Shown here piece after piece: positions 38,051 through 47,538 of a DNA stretch of 64,000 nt (positions are counted from its first letter, which is position 1; each line of letters opens with the position of its first letter). The notes below the pieces were generated by a model. It searched no databases and had not been told where the DNA came from. It worked only from the letters and a program-made list of their open reading frames with translations. This stretch comes from Corynebacterium falsenii (GTDB lineage Bacteria; Actinomycetota; Actinomycetes; Mycobacteriales; Mycobacteriaceae). A program made the translations under genes and the position numbers. The stretch is taken from assembly GCA_001054945.1 (NCBI GenBank), contig JVKJ01000005.1:248001-312000 (forward strand). Reading direction: 5' to 3'.

Positions 38051-40966
38051 TTAGGTGCGGGGCACCTCAACCAGCTCGTAGACCTCGATGATGTCATCGA
38101 CGGCGATGTCCGGATAGGACAGCACCATGCCGCATTCGTAACCGGCGGCAACTTCAGTGACATCGTCCTTCTCGCGACGGAGAGACTCAATCGTGGCCTT
38201 CTCGGTGACCACGTTGCCATCCCGCACCAAGCGGACCTTAGCGTTGCGGCGCACCTTGCCGGTCTCGACCATGCAGCCGGCGATAAGGCCGACAGCGGAG
38301 GCCTTGAACAGCTGGCGGATCTCCGCCTTGCCAACCTCGCGCTCTTCGTAGATCGGCTTGAGCATGCCGCGCAGAGCCTGCTCAATCTCTTCGATCGCCT
38401 TGTAGATGATCGAGTAGTAACGGATTTCCACGCCCTCGGCGTTGGCGACCTCCGTCGCCTTGCCCTCGGCGCGAACATTGAAGCCAACAATCACTGCGTC
38501 GGACGCTGCGGCGAGGTTGACGTTCGTCTCCGTCACGGCACCCACGCCGCGGTCGATGATGTTCAGGTCGACCTCGTCGTCCACCTCGATCTTCATCAGG
38601 GCGTCTTCCAGCGCCTCGACGGTGCCGGCGTTGTCGCCCTTCAGGATCAGGTTCAGGGTGTTGGTTTCCTTCAGCACCTCATCCAGATCCTCAAGGGACA
38701 CGCGCTTGCGGGACTTCGCCTGCAGCGCGTTGCGGCGCCGAGCGTTTCGGCGATCCGCGATCTGGCGGGCTGTGCGGTCTTCCTCCACGACCAAGAGGCT
38801 GTCGCCGGCGCCCGACACGCTGGTGAGGCCCAGGACCTGCACCGGCCGAGACGGCCCTGCCTCTTGAACGTCATTGCCGTGCTCGTCGATCATGCGGCGA
38901 ACACGACCGTGCGCATCGCCGACCACGATCGAATCGCCGACGCGGAGGGTACCGCGTTGAACCAAGATCGTCGCGACCGGTCCACGTCCGCGGTCGAGGT
39001 GCGCCTCGATGGCTACACCCTGGGCATCCATGTCTGGGTTTGCGCGCAGGTCCAGGGAGGCATCTGCCGTGAGCAGGACCGCTTCCAAGAGGGCATCGAT
39101 ATTCGTCCCCTGCTTCGCGGAGATATCCACGAACATGGTTTCGCCACCGTATTCCTCCGGGATCAAGCCATACTCAGTGAGCTGGCCGCGGATCTTATCC
39201 GGCTGGGCGCCTTCCTTATCGATCTTATTGACTGCGACGACCACTGGGACGTCCGCTGCCTTGGCGTGGTTGATGGCCTCAACGGTCTGTGGCATCACAC
39301 CGTCATCGGCCGCTACCACCAGGATCGCAATATCCGTCGACTTCGCGCCACGGGCACGCATGGCCGTGAAGGCCTCGTGACCCGGCGTATCCAGGAACGT
39401 CACCAGACGGTCATTGCCCTCCATGTCAACGCTGACCTGGTAGGCGCCGATGTGCTGGGTAATGCCGCCAGCCTCGCCGCCACCGACATTCGCATGTCGG
39501 ATCGTGTCCAACAGGCGGGTCTTACCGTGGTCGACGTGGCCCATGACGGTCACCACTGGAGGACGGTGAGCCAAGTCTTCTTCCTGGCCCTCATCCTCGC
39601 CGAACTGCAGATCAAAGGACTCGAGAAGCTCGCGGTCCTCATCTTCTGGAGAGACGACCTCGACCTTGTAGTCCATTTCCTCGCCGAGCAGCTGCAGGGT
39701 CTCGTCGGACACGGACTGCGTAGCCGTGACCATTTCGCCGAGATTGAACAGTGCCTGCACCAATGCTGCTGCATCTGCATCAATCTTGTCCGCGAAGTCA
39801 GACAGAGAGGCACCACGTGCGAGGCGAATCTTCGCGCCCTTGCCGTTGGGGAGCTTCACGCCGCCCACAACGGAAGGGGCCTGCATTGCCTCGTACTCGT
39901 GCCGCTTCTGCCGCTTCGACTTGCGCCCCTTGCGAGGAGCACCACCGGGCCGACCGAACGCGCCTGCGGTGCCGCCGCGGCGCCCGCCGCGACCACCGCG
40001 TGGCCCACCTGGTCCGCCTGGGCCACCGGGACCTCCCGGGCCGCCGCGGCGTCCGCCGCCGTGCCCGCCAAAGCCCGCACCGGACTTTGAGGGCATCTGC
40101 CCGGGGCTCGGGTGGTTGGGCATCATTGCCGGCGATGGACGACGCCCACCGCCTTGGCGCTCCCCGCCCCGGGAAGCGCCCGGCTTCGGTCCACCCTGGC
40201 CGCGACCGCCAGCACCGCCCCGTGGACCGGGCCGATTGCTGGTGCCGGGACGAGGCATGTCGCCCGGGCCCGCCTTGCCGCCACGTGGACGTGGGGCGGG
40301 GCGTTCAGTGGACGAAGAGAACGGGTTGTTGGCCACCCGTGGTGCCCGTGCACCTGGCTTTGGACCGGGCTTCGCGCCCGGCTTGGGTGCAGCACCGGGC
40401 TTTGGTGATCCACCGGGCTTCGGACCGGGCTTGGCTGCAGAAGCTGGAGAGGGGCGCTCGCCACCCGGCTTGGGGGCATTGCCTGGCTTCGGCGCGTTAC
40501 CGGGAGTGGGCCTGGAAGCACCGGGCTTGGGTGTGGCCCCTGGCTTGGCAGCACCGGGCTTCGGCGCGTTACCGGGGGTCGGCTTTGAGGCACCGGGCTT
40601 TGGAGCAGCACCCGGCTTGGTCGTGCCAGTGTGGGTTGCCCCTGGTTTCGGCGAACCCGGCTTCGGGCTTCCTGGCTTGGACGCGCCTGGCTTGGCAGCG
40701 CCACCGGGGGAAGGCTTGGAGGCACCGGGCTTCACCGAGGAATCTGGGATGGACCCTGCTGCCGTCTTCGGGGCAGCATGAGCCCCGGCGTTGGCCTTTT
40801 CCTGGCCAACCCCATAATGCTTCTTCATCTTTTTGACGACCGGGGGCTCGACGGTCGACGAGGCCGTCTTAACAAATTCACCCTGGTCCTTCAGTGTCGC
40901 AAGGAGTTCCTTGCTGGTCACGCCGAGCTCTTTTGCTAGCTCGTGAACACGTAGCTTTCCGGGCAC
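38051..40966 (-). CDS. infB: Translation initiation factor IF-2
   Basis: IF-2 brings initiator tRNA to the ribosome in a GTP-dependent step. The 971-residue protein has an N-terminal IF2_N motif ([19 protein letters not shown]), a long Pro-Gly-Lys and Gly-Arg low-complexity region (about residues 75-365), then the GTPase core with G1 GHVDHGKT, G3 DTPGHEAF and G4 NKID. Domains II and C2 follow, with the Cys in [11 protein letters not shown] near the end. The N-terminal region has 17-residue [21 protein letters not shown] repeats. It follows ylxR with a 103-base gap in the nusA operon. Confidence 0.97.
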   Translation of the reverse strand: MPGKLRVHELAKELGVTSKELLATLKDQGEFVKTASSTVEPPVVKKMKKHYGVGQEKANAGAHAAPKTAAGSIPDSSVKPGASKPSPGGAAKPGASKPGSPKPGSPKPGATHTGTTKPGAAPKPGASKPTPGNAPKPGAAKPGATPKPGASRPTPGNAPKPGNAPKPGGERPSPASAAKPGPKPGGSPKPGAAPKPGAKPGPKPGARAPRVANNPFSSSTERPAPRPRGGKAGPGDMPRPGTSNRPGPRGGAGGRGQGGPKPGASRGGERQGGGRRPSPAMMPNHPSPGQMPSKSGAGFGGHGGGRRGGPGGPGGPGGPGGPRGGRGGRRGGTAGAFGRPGGAPRKGRKSKRQKRHEYEAMQAPSVVGGVKLPNGKGAKIRLARGASLSDFADKIDADAAALVQALFNLGEMVTATQSVSDETLQLLGEEMDYKVEVVSPEDEDRELLESFDLQFGEDEGQEEDLAHRPPVVTVMGHVDHGKTRLLDTIRHANVGGGEAGGITQHIGAYQVSVDMEGNDRLVTFLDTPGHEAFTAMRARGAKSTDIAILVVAADDGVMPQTVEAINHAKAADVPVVVAVNKIDKEGAQPDKIRGQLTEYGLIPEEYGGETMFVDISAKQGTNIDALLEAVLLTADASLDLRANPDMDAQGVAIEAHLDRGRGPVATILVQRGTLRVGDSIVVGDAHGRVRRMIDEHGNDVQEAGPSRPVQVLGLTSVSGAGDSLLVVEEDRTARQIADRRNARRRNALQAKSRKRVSLEDLDEVLKETNTLNLILKGDNAGTVEALEDALMKIEVDDEVDLNIIDRGVGAVTETNVNLAAASDAVIVGFNVRAEGKATEVANAEGVEIRYYSIIYKAIEEIEQALRGMLKPIYEEREVGKAEIRQLFKASAVGLIAGCMVETGKVRRNAKVRLVRDGNVVTEKATIESLRREKDDVTEVAAGYECGMVLSYPDIAVDDIIEVYELVEVPRT
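40340..40760 (-). repeat. Low-complexity Pro-Gly-Lys repeat region inside infB
   Basis: The DNA repeats ggcttcggcgcgttaccggg at 40485 and 40557, a 72-base period, and many shorter ccgggcttgg units recur. They encode repeated P-K-P-G-A segments of IF-2. Such arrays are prone to length change by slippage or recombination. Confidence 0.8.
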
Positions 40967-41069
40967 TACTCTCCTTTATGGTTGCGGAGTCGCAGGCCGG
41001 AAAACTCGGCTACGTACGACTCCCGTACTTGTGGTCAGTCATCGCTGATGCTGCTTCATCGTGCGCTCA

Positions 41070-41447
41070 TCAGTGTCGGCTACTTTCCTTTGTCATGTGT
41101 TCGTCATCTATCTCTGCACCAGCTGAGTCCAAGGCACAGACATAGTCACGTACGGCTTGAGTCTTGGCTTCGGCTCCCACCCGAAGAGCGCGGTGAAATG
41201 CACGCCTCTGGTCAGCTGTCGCCACAGCCTCCCGCGTTGGCGTGATCCAAGCACCGCGACCGGGCAGGCGCCTGCCGGGATCGGGAACAATCTGCACTGT
41301 CCCGTCTGGTGCAACCTCGGCCACACATCGGAGAAGCTCCTCGGGAGGTCGCTTCACCCGGGTGGCAATGCACGTGCGCTGGCTCTTCTCTGCGAAAGAT
41401 TCCGCGTTCTGGAGTGGATACTTCATTAACGCATCACTCCCATCCAC
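41070..41447 (-). CDS. YlxR family RNA-binding protein
   Basis: A 125-residue YlxR (DUF448) protein. The family motif is the RTCIATRVKRPPEELLR segment near residue 24, followed by the GRRLPGRGAW motif. YlxR proteins bind RNA or RNase P and lie between nusA and infB, as here. The first residues are uncertain: ATG 41426 (MKYPLQN) is an alternative. It corresponds to mycobacterial Rv2840c. Confidence 0.92.
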   Translation of the reverse strand: MDGSDALMKYPLQNAESFAEKSQRTCIATRVKRPPEELLRCVAEVAPDGTVQIVPDPGRRLPGRGAWITPTREAVATADQRRAFHRALRVGAEAKTQAVRDYVCALDSAGAEIDDEHMTKESSRH

Positions 41448-41571
41448 GAGTCCTCAGCTGTGAAGACCACAACGCCTATGCATTCACCAATGAATCACCG
41501 GCTCAAGACCGTCCACCATCTTAACGCGAAAGGTGTCTAGAAGGTTAACCGCCCTGCCGAAGCCTGCAGAT

Positions 41572-42579
41572 TTAGGAATTCTCCTCGGCTGCCTGGGACT
41601 CGGAGCGAATATCAATCTTCCACCCGGTCAGCCGTGCTGCGAGGCGAACATTCTGCCCTTCTCGCCCGATCGCGAGGGATAGTTGATAATCCGGCACCAC
41701 CGCGCGGGCCACCTGCATGTCCGGATCGGTCACCCGTACGGACACAACCTTGGACGGGGACAGTGCATTCCCCACGTAGACCGCTGGATCCTCGGAAAAG
41801 TCGACGATGTCAATCTTCTCCCCTCCCAACTCGCGCATGATCTCGGACACGCGCTGCCCGCGCGGACCGATGCAGGCGCCCTTCGCATTGAGGCCCTGCA
41901 CGGTGGACTTCACGGCAATCTTCGTGCGGTGCCCCGCCTCGCGCGCGATGGAGACGATCTCCACGGAGCCATCTGCCACCTCCGGAACCTCCAGCGCGAA
42001 CAGCCCTCGCACCAGCTCGGGGTGGGTACGCGACATATTGATCTGCAAGTTCCGCCCGCCGTTATTGATCACGTCAGTCACGAACGCCTTCAATCGTGAT
42101 CCGTGCTTCGGAGCCTCCCCGGGTATGTGCTCGGCCGGCAGGATCTGGCCATCCTTGCCATCAAATTCCGAACCCAAGTGGACGACGGTGATGCCGCGTT
42201 CGTTTTGCTTGGCGTCCCTAGTTACCACTCCGGAGACCACCGTGTAGCGCAACGGGGCGTACTCGTCGTAGCTCTTGCGCACCCGGGCGCCCGTGATCGA
42301 AGCGCGCACAGCGTCCCGCACAGCGCGGGTGGCGGTGCGCCCGAAGTCCGAAGGGGTGTCGTCCAGTTGGCCAGTGATCTCCCCCTGCTCGTCACGTTCG
42401 ATCTGGAGCACGGCCACGTCGCCAGAATCCGCATCCACGTGGACGCGAACTTCCCCTTGATACCCCGTCTGCTCGCGGTATGCGGCCTCCAGTCCTCGCT
42501 CAATGGACCGTAGCAAGTCCAGCTTGTCCACAGACTCCTGCTTTTCCAGCATGTGGAGGACGCTCATGTCGATATTCAC
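41572..42579 (-). CDS. nusA: Transcription termination/antitermination factor NusA
   Basis: NusA binds RNA polymerase and RNA and modulates pausing and termination. The 335-residue protein has the N-terminal RNA-polymerase-binding domain, an S1 domain (VVSGVVTRDAKQNERGITVV) and two KH domains (VKSTVQGLNAKGACIGPRG; VPDYQLSLAIGREGQNVRLA). The C-terminal acidic repeats of enterobacterial NusA are absent, as usual in actinobacteria. It follows rimP by 12 bases. Confidence 0.97.
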   Translation of the reverse strand: MNIDMSVLHMLEKQESVDKLDLLRSIERGLEAAYREQTGYQGEVRVHVDADSGDVAVLQIERDEQGEITGQLDDTPSDFGRTATRAVRDAVRASITGARVRKSYDEYAPLRYTVVSGVVTRDAKQNERGITVVHLGSEFDGKDGQILPAEHIPGEAPKHGSRLKAFVTDVINNGGRNLQINMSRTHPELVRGLFALEVPEVADGSVEIVSIAREAGHRTKIAVKSTVQGLNAKGACIGPRGQRVSEIMRELGGEKIDIVDFSEDPAVYVGNALSPSKVVSVRVTDPDMQVARAVVPDYQLSLAIGREGQNVRLAARLTGWKIDIRSESQAAEENS

Positions 42580-42591
42580 TTGTAACTCCTT

Positions 42592-43161
42592 TTAGCGTTC
42601 GTTCAGTCGGTCATCATATGCGCTTTCCGGCAGAGCCACCAACTCCAATTCCTCCCGCGGAGGTTCCTTAAATTCCACGTCCACCGTGGCACCGGATACC
42701 TCGTCCAGGCTGGCCCTTCGGATAGTTGTTCGCTTGCGAACCTGCCCTTTCTTCGTATTCTTGGCAGGGTCTTTCACCGTGGCCAGGTACACCACGTCTT
42801 CACCGACTTGAGCGACCCGAGCTTCACCGCCCCCAGGCAGGTTGACGAGCTTGCCCACGTTGCGGGCCCAGTGACGGCGTTGGGTCAAGGGCATGTCTAC
42901 GCCCGGGGTGGTGATTTCGAGGGTATAGCCGGGACCGAAACTCAGCTTCCCTTCCCCTTCGACCTGATCGAGATGGGTGGATACCGCCCCGCTGAATTCT
43001 TCTATCCCATCCAAATCGGGGCGTTCGTCGCTGTCCACGGCGATCTTCACCGCGGATTTCGCGCCAGCTTTGTTGACCTCGAGCCTTTCGATGTCGTACC
43101 CGAACTGGGCGGCCAGTGGCTCGAGTTCTGTCTGCAATTCGTCTGGGGTGGGAAACGCCAT
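42592..43161 (-). CDS. rimP: Ribosome maturation factor RimP
   Basis: RimP assists 30S assembly. The 189-residue product has the family motifs DIERLEVNKAGAKSAVKIAV, DLDGIEEFSGAVSTHLD and LEITTPGVDMPLTQRRHWAR. The start at ATG 43161 (MAFPTPDELQ) fits the family; the longer frame to 43194 adds unconserved residues. It is the first gene of rimP-nusA-ylxR-infB-rbfA and is divergent from the lipoprotein gene at 43196. Confidence 0.95.
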   Translation of the reverse strand: MAFPTPDELQTELEPLAAQFGYDIERLEVNKAGAKSAVKIAVDSDERPDLDGIEEFSGAVSTHLDQVEGEGKLSFGPGYTLEITTPGVDMPLTQRRHWARNVGKLVNLPGGGEARVAQVGEDVVYLATVKDPAKNTKKGQVRKRTTIRRASLDEVSGATVDVEFKEPPREELELVALPESAYDDRLNER

Positions 43162-43195
43162 GCCTTGCACAATAGCAATGAGTGATTTTGGCACT

Positions 43196-44071
43196 ATGGT
43201 GGCTGTGATGATTTCTCAGCCTTCCAGCCAACTCAGATTTTCGCGGCGCACACTACTTACGGGTACAGGGTTGGGTGTCGCCGGGTTGGTGCTCGCCGGC
43301 TGCGAATTCGATGACCCGCCGGAGCCAGATCCCTCCCTCCAGGAGGTCCGTGGGTTGCTCTCCTCATTTGTGGACGCCAACCCCCAGGCTCCAGAGACCG
43401 CCATCTTCAACAAGTTCCTTCCACAATTGGAGCAGGAAGTGGTGCGAGTGTGCGGTGTGGATGAGAACGGGCACTCGGACGAGCACTGCACTCAGGCTGC
43501 CCCACCCAAGCCCAACAGCGCGCCATCCGTTGAGAACGTGGCAGATCGGGTTCGTCGCGGGATTCGCGATGTTGAGGATCGACATAGTGCGTACCTGCTG
43601 GGTGCGCTCTTCACTGACCTGTCGGGGCACACAACTGCAGATGTGGGCCTTCCCAAGGCATCGGAGCTTTCTCGCAGGTTCGACGCCCGTGTGGTCTTCG
43701 ACGGACTCAAAGCGACCGACGTGTGGGGCATGGCCACGGATCGAGCGGCAGCGGCGATCAGCGCTTCCGGCATCGCACTGTCAAAGGACGACGGGTCCCG
43801 CCGGACTGCGATGACCCAACGCGCTACGACCCTTCGCCACTGTAGGGATCACCTCCGGCAAATCTACGAATGCTCCGGCAATCCTTATGTCCCCGCAGCC
43901 GGGTTCTCCCCGGTCACTAAGGAGCCCGAGTCGCCGCACGAAGCCTGGAACTTCCTGAACCAGGCAACGGACGCGCTGAGCACCTTCCTGCTTGGAACCG
44001 TGAATGACCGCGACTGCTCCCCCGTCACTCGCGAATGCCTTGTCCAGTGGGCTGCCCGGCTGGGGCAATAA
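43196..44071 (+). CDS. Tat-type lipoprotein of unknown function
   Basis: About 291 residues with a Tat signal: LRFSRRTLLTGTGLG then a hydrophobic core ending in the lipobox LAGC at about residue 36. The mature part is soluble and helical with six further cysteines (VCGV, EHC, LRHC, YEC, DRDC, TREC), an even number that could form three disulfides. No catalytic motif is recognisable. It lies between rimP and proS, where M. tuberculosis has Rv2843 and Rv2844, genes of unknown function. The start may be ATG 43196 or ATG 43208. The frame back to 42977 overlaps rimP in antisense and is not coding. Confidence 0.8.
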   Translation: MVAVMISQPSSQLRFSRRTLLTGTGLGVAGLVLAGCEFDDPPEPDPSLQEVRGLLSSFVDANPQAPETAIFNKFLPQLEQEVVRVCGVDENGHSDEHCTQAAPPKPNSAPSVENVADRVRRGIRDVEDRHSAYLLGALFTDLSGHTTADVGLPKASELSRRFDARVVFDGLKATDVWGMATDRAAAAISASGIALSKDDGSRRTAMTQRATTLRHCRDHLRQIYECSGNPYVPAAGFSPVTKEPESPHEAWNFLNQATDALSTFLLGTVNDRDCSPVTRECLVQWAARLGQ

Positions 44072-44082
44072 ATCGCGGAGGA

Positions 44083-45861
44083 CTAGTTGCGAAGGAGTTC
44101 CTGCACTGCAGTGACAACGGAGTCGTAATCGACGTCGGATTTTTCGCACGTCAGCTGATTGCGCAGCTCGACCTTTCCATCGGCGAATCCGCGGCCCACG
44201 ACCACGACAATCGGCATGCCGAGCAGTTCGGAATCCTTGAACTTCACTCCGGGTGACACCTTGGGCCGCTCGTCGAAGAGCACGTCCATTCGCGCCCGCG
44301 ATAGCTCTGTCACCAGATCTTCGGCCGCCGCCGCGGCTTCAGGGTCTTTATTCGCCACCACTACGTGTACATCGTAAGGAGCCACGGACTGCGGCCACTT
44401 GAGTCCTGTCTCGTCGTGCATTTGCTCGGCGAGCACCGCGACCAGACGCGATACGCCAATCCCGTAGGACCCCATGGTCGGCACCGCGCGCTTCCCCGAC
44501 TCGTCCAGAATCTGCACGTCGAAGGCTTCGGTGTACTTGCGCCCCAACTGGAAAATGTGACCGATCTCGATACCGCGAGCCAGAGTGAGGTGCCCCTTGC
44601 CATCCGGCGACGGATCTCCCTCTTTGACCTCAGCTGCTTCGATGGTGCCGTCTACAGTGAAGTCCCTGCCAGCCACCAGGCCGACCACATGGCGCTGGTC
44701 AAAATCCGCGCCGGTAATCCAGCTGCTACCCGCGACCACCCGTGGATCGGCCAGGACCTTCACGCCGTGGCGATTAAGGGACCGCGGGCCAATATATCCC
44801 TTGACCAGGAACGGGTTGGCTTTGAAGTCTGCCTCGTCAGCCAATTCAACGGTGGCTGGCTCCATCGCGGCCTCCAGGCGCTTATTATCCACTTCCCTGT
44901 CGCCAGGTACCAGGATCCCCACCAGCTCCGGCTGCAATGCGGCTCCATCCTTGTCCGTGCCCGGCCGGGTGACCTTCACGATGACGCATTTGAGGGTATC
45001 CGCTGCCGTCACTTCACGGCCTTCGACCTCGATCCCTTCTTCGCGAGCCCAGTCCACCAGCGCAGCGATGGTCTCGGAATGCGGGGTCTCATATTCTTGA
45101 GCCTCCGGCTGGCCGTCAACCGGCCTCTCAGCTGGTACCACCGTCTGAACGGCTTCGACGTTGGCGGCGTAATTTGATTCGGTCGAGCGGACAAAAGTGT
45201 CCTCACCATTGTCAGCCACGGCTAGGAACTCTTCGGATGCAGAACCGCCCATCGCGCCAGAAGTGGCGGCGCAGATCGCGTACTCGATCCCTAGCGTGTC
45301 GAAGATATTTTGATAAGCCTGGCGGTGCAGTTGGTATGACATTTCCAACCCATCATCATTCATATTGAAGGAATAGGAATCCTTCATAACGAATTCCCGG
45401 CCTCGCAAGATACCCGCGCGGGGACGCTCCTCGTCGCGGTACTTGTCCTGGATCTGATAGAGGATGACTGGGAAGTCCTTGTAGGAGTTGAGCTCCTGTT
45501 TCACGGTGGAGGTGAACAGCTCCTCGTGCGTCGGTCCCAACAGATAGTCGCCCTTTTTCCGATCCTTCAAGCGGAAAAGGGCATCGCCATATTCTTCCCA
45601 GCGGCCGGTGACCTGATACGGCTCCTTGGGAAGCAAAGCGGGGAATGACAACTCCTGTCCCCCAATGGCGTCCATCTCCTGCCGTACGATCTCCTCAACC
45701 CGGCGCAGAACGCGAAGGCCCAGCGGGAGCCAGCTGTAGATCCCTGGCGCCACGCGCCGAATGTACCCCGCGCGGACGAGGAGCTTGTGGCTCGGGACCT
45801 CGGCATCAGCCGGATCATCGCGCAGAGTTCGCAGGAAAAGGGAGGACATCCGAGTGATCAT
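44083..45861 (-). CDS. proS: Prolyl-tRNA synthetase
   Basis: A bacterial-type ProRS of 592 residues. Class II motifs are visible: motif 1 around the [20 protein letters not shown] segment, motif 2 as [29 protein letters not shown] residues near 150-175, and motif 3 near [17 protein letters not shown]. The editing (INS) domain lies between motifs 2 and 3 and includes a long region with [16 protein letters not shown]-terminal anticodon-binding domain follows. It is divergent from yaaA. Confidence 0.97.
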   Translation of the reverse strand: MITRMSSLFLRTLRDDPADAEVPSHKLLVRAGYIRRVAPGIYSWLPLGLRVLRRVEEIVRQEMDAIGGQELSFPALLPKEPYQVTGRWEEYGDALFRLKDRKKGDYLLGPTHEELFTSTVKQELNSYKDFPVILYQIQDKYRDEERPRAGILRGREFVMKDSYSFNMNDDGLEMSYQLHRQAYQNIFDTLGIEYAICAATSGAMGGSASEEFLAVADNGEDTFVRSTESNYAANVEAVQTVVPAERPVDGQPEAQEYETPHSETIAALVDWAREEGIEVEGREVTAADTLKCVIVKVTRPGTDKDGAALQPELVGILVPGDREVDNKRLEAAMEPATVELADEADFKANPFLVKGYIGPRSLNRHGVKVLADPRVVAGSSWITGADFDQRHVVGLVAGRDFTVDGTIEAAEVKEGDPSPDGKGHLTLARGIEIGHIFQLGRKYTEAFDVQILDESGKRAVPTMGSYGIGVSRLVAVLAEQMHDETGLKWPQSVAPYDVHVVVANKDPEAAAAAEDLVTELSRARMDVLFDERPKVSPGVKFKDSELLGMPIVVVVGRGFADGKVELRNQLTCEKSDVDYDSVVTAVQELLRN

Positions 45862-45915
45862 GTGGACAGCCTACAAGGTGGATTGAACAATCGGCACGCA
45901 GGCTAGCCTGATCCC

Positions 45916-46785
45916 ATGCTGATTCTGCTTCCCCCTTCCGAAACCAAAGCCCACGGAGGCGATGGCCCGTCCCTGTCAGAACTCGGCGGGCGCGTGAACT
46001 GCCCTTTTCCTGAAGTGCGAGCCACGAGCGAGCGCTTGGTTCGAGCTATCGAGCACATGGGTTCTTACCGGTCCGCCAAGACCCGGGCACGCTCTCGGTC
46101 ACTACTGGGGCTCAAGGACACCCAAGATTCCGAGTTGGACTACAACGCCCGGGTCCGCACGTCCCCCACGTCGCCCGCCATTGAGCGCTATACCGGGGTC
46201 GCCTATGAGGCTTTGGACGCCACCGGTTCTCGCACGGGCATATCCCTGGGGCAGCCAGCCATCCGTCGAATTGCGATGGGTTCAGCGCTGTGGGGCGTGG
46301 TCGGCGCTGCAGAGCAGATCCCGTATTACCGGTTGTCCGCGGGAAGCAAGTTGCTATTTCCGCGTCGGCAGCAAGCGGTGACATTGAAGAATATTTGGGG
46401 TTCGAGCATTACCCACGCGCTCGAGGAGTGGTGCGAAACAATGGAAGAGGGCGGGGACGCGATATTTGATTTCCGATCTTCCGGCTATGCCGCATTGGGA
46501 AAGATTCAGGGCGCAGTTCAATTGCGCGTGGAAACGGAATATCCAAACGGCACACGCAAGGTGGTCAGTCATTTCAATAAGTATTACAAAGGCTTGGCCG
46601 CACGGGAGCTCGCCCTGTTGGAGGACGATATTGGGGCAGCTGATGCAGGTGATGCTCTCGCGGAGGTCATTAACCACTCCCCCACATTCCGCGGTGAGAC
46701 GATCCGAGCCGAGCCGACGTCCAACCGTGGCGTCACGATGATCGTCCCAGCTGCCCAGCAGAAAAAGGCGACAGAACTCCCATAG
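45916..46785 (+). CDS. yaaA: YaaA family peroxide-stress protein
   Basis: A 289-residue YaaA (UPF0246/DUF328) protein. In E. coli, YaaA lowers free iron and limits peroxide damage. The N-terminal MLILLPPSETKAHGGDGP and the central RYTGVAYEALDA and LWGVVGAAEQIPYYRLSAGSKL motifs match. It is divergent from proS (54 bases between starts) and is followed after 11 bases by the secreted protease gene. Confidence 0.92.
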   Translation: MLILLPPSETKAHGGDGPSLSELGGRVNCPFPEVRATSERLVRAIEHMGSYRSAKTRARSRSLLGLKDTQDSELDYNARVRTSPTSPAIERYTGVAYEALDATGSRTGISLGQPAIRRIAMGSALWGVVGAAEQIPYYRLSAGSKLLFPRRQQAVTLKNIWGSSITHALEEWCETMEEGGDAIFDFRSSGYAALGKIQGAVQLRVETEYPNGTRKVVSHFNKYYKGLAARELALLEDDIGAADAGDALAEVINHSPTFRGETIRAEPTSNRGVTMIVPAAQQKKATELP

Positions 46786-46796
46786 ACAGCTAGGGT

Positions 46797-47507
46797 ATGT
46801 TTATGCGAAAACTACGGTCTAAGTTGACGTCCCTCCTCGCCGCGCCAGCCCTGATTGCAGGAGCACTCGCAGGCACCTCCATCGCAGCACCTACGGCTCA
46901 TGCCGAGAGCATGGCAGCAATGGGCGGCGGCTCCGGAATTACCCTCTATAAGCAGGGAGAGACCGATTACTACGGACTGTGTTCCCTGGGAGCCATCGGC
47001 TACGACAAGACCGGTAACCTCATCGGACTCACTGCAGGCCACTGCGGGCAGCCGGGCGATACGATCGGTTCCGAGTACTTTCCCGACGCGGGCACCATCG
47101 GTACCTTCATCGTCTCCGAGGACAATCCCGACGTAGCCATCATTGATCTCGACGATTCCAAGGTCACTCCTCTCCGCACCGTGGGTGGTACGACCATCGA
47201 TGGGGCGGGCGCCAAGCCCGTCTTCGGCGACATCGTCTGCAAGGAAGGACGTTCGACTGGCCGCACTTGCGCTCACGTGTGGGCCCAGGATGGCAGCTAC
47301 GTCATCGAACACACTTGCTCAATCGGTGGCGATTCGGGTGGCCCAGTGGTGCGTGGCACCAAGATCGTTGGGCTGATCTCCGGCGGCCCGTTGCCCTTCT
47401 GCAACGAGCCCTTCCCGGCACCGTTCCACGCACCGAACTGGTCTGTGAACTTCCAGGACGCGGTTCGCGTGGCAGACACCGAAGCCAACGGCTTCGCGCT
47501 GTTCTAG
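46797..47507 (+). CDS. Secreted trypsin-like S1 serine protease
   Basis: A 236-residue exported protease. A Sec signal peptide ends near Ala36 (APTAHA). The chymotrypsin-fold triad is visible: His82 in LTAGHCG, Asp112 in DNPDVAIIDL and Ser180 in GGDSGGPV. Cysteines are arranged as in such proteases (Cys62-Cys83, Cys148-Cys158, Cys174-Cys203 are likely pairs). There is no transmembrane or cell-wall anchor, so the mature ~200-residue enzyme is probably secreted. The substrate is unknown. It ends 31 bases before the MFS stop, with a terminator there. Confidence 0.9.
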   Translation: MFMRKLRSKLTSLLAAPALIAGALAGTSIAAPTAHAESMAAMGGGSGITLYKQGETDYYGLCSLGAIGYDKTGNLIGLTAGHCGQPGDTIGSEYFPDAGTIGTFIVSEDNPDVAIIDLDDSKVTPLRTVGGTTIDGAGAKPVFGDIVCKEGRSTGRTCAHVWAQDGSYVIEHTCSIGGDSGGPVVRGTKIVGLISGGPLPFCNEPFPAPFHAPNWSVNFQDAVRVADTEANGFALF

Positions 47508-47538
47508 AAGCCCGCACTCACAACGGAGACGATTATCG

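Noticed and set aside
37949..40090. 713-residue open frame on the plus strand opposite infB
   Set aside because: It is exactly antisense to a certain gene, has no family features, no ribosome site, and is explained by the high GC content and repeated codons of infB.
45899..45910. 12-base palindrome CAGGCTAGCCTG between proS and yaaA
   Set aside because: Short and palindromic, but it matches no known operator I can name, and one such site is expected by chance in a window of this size.
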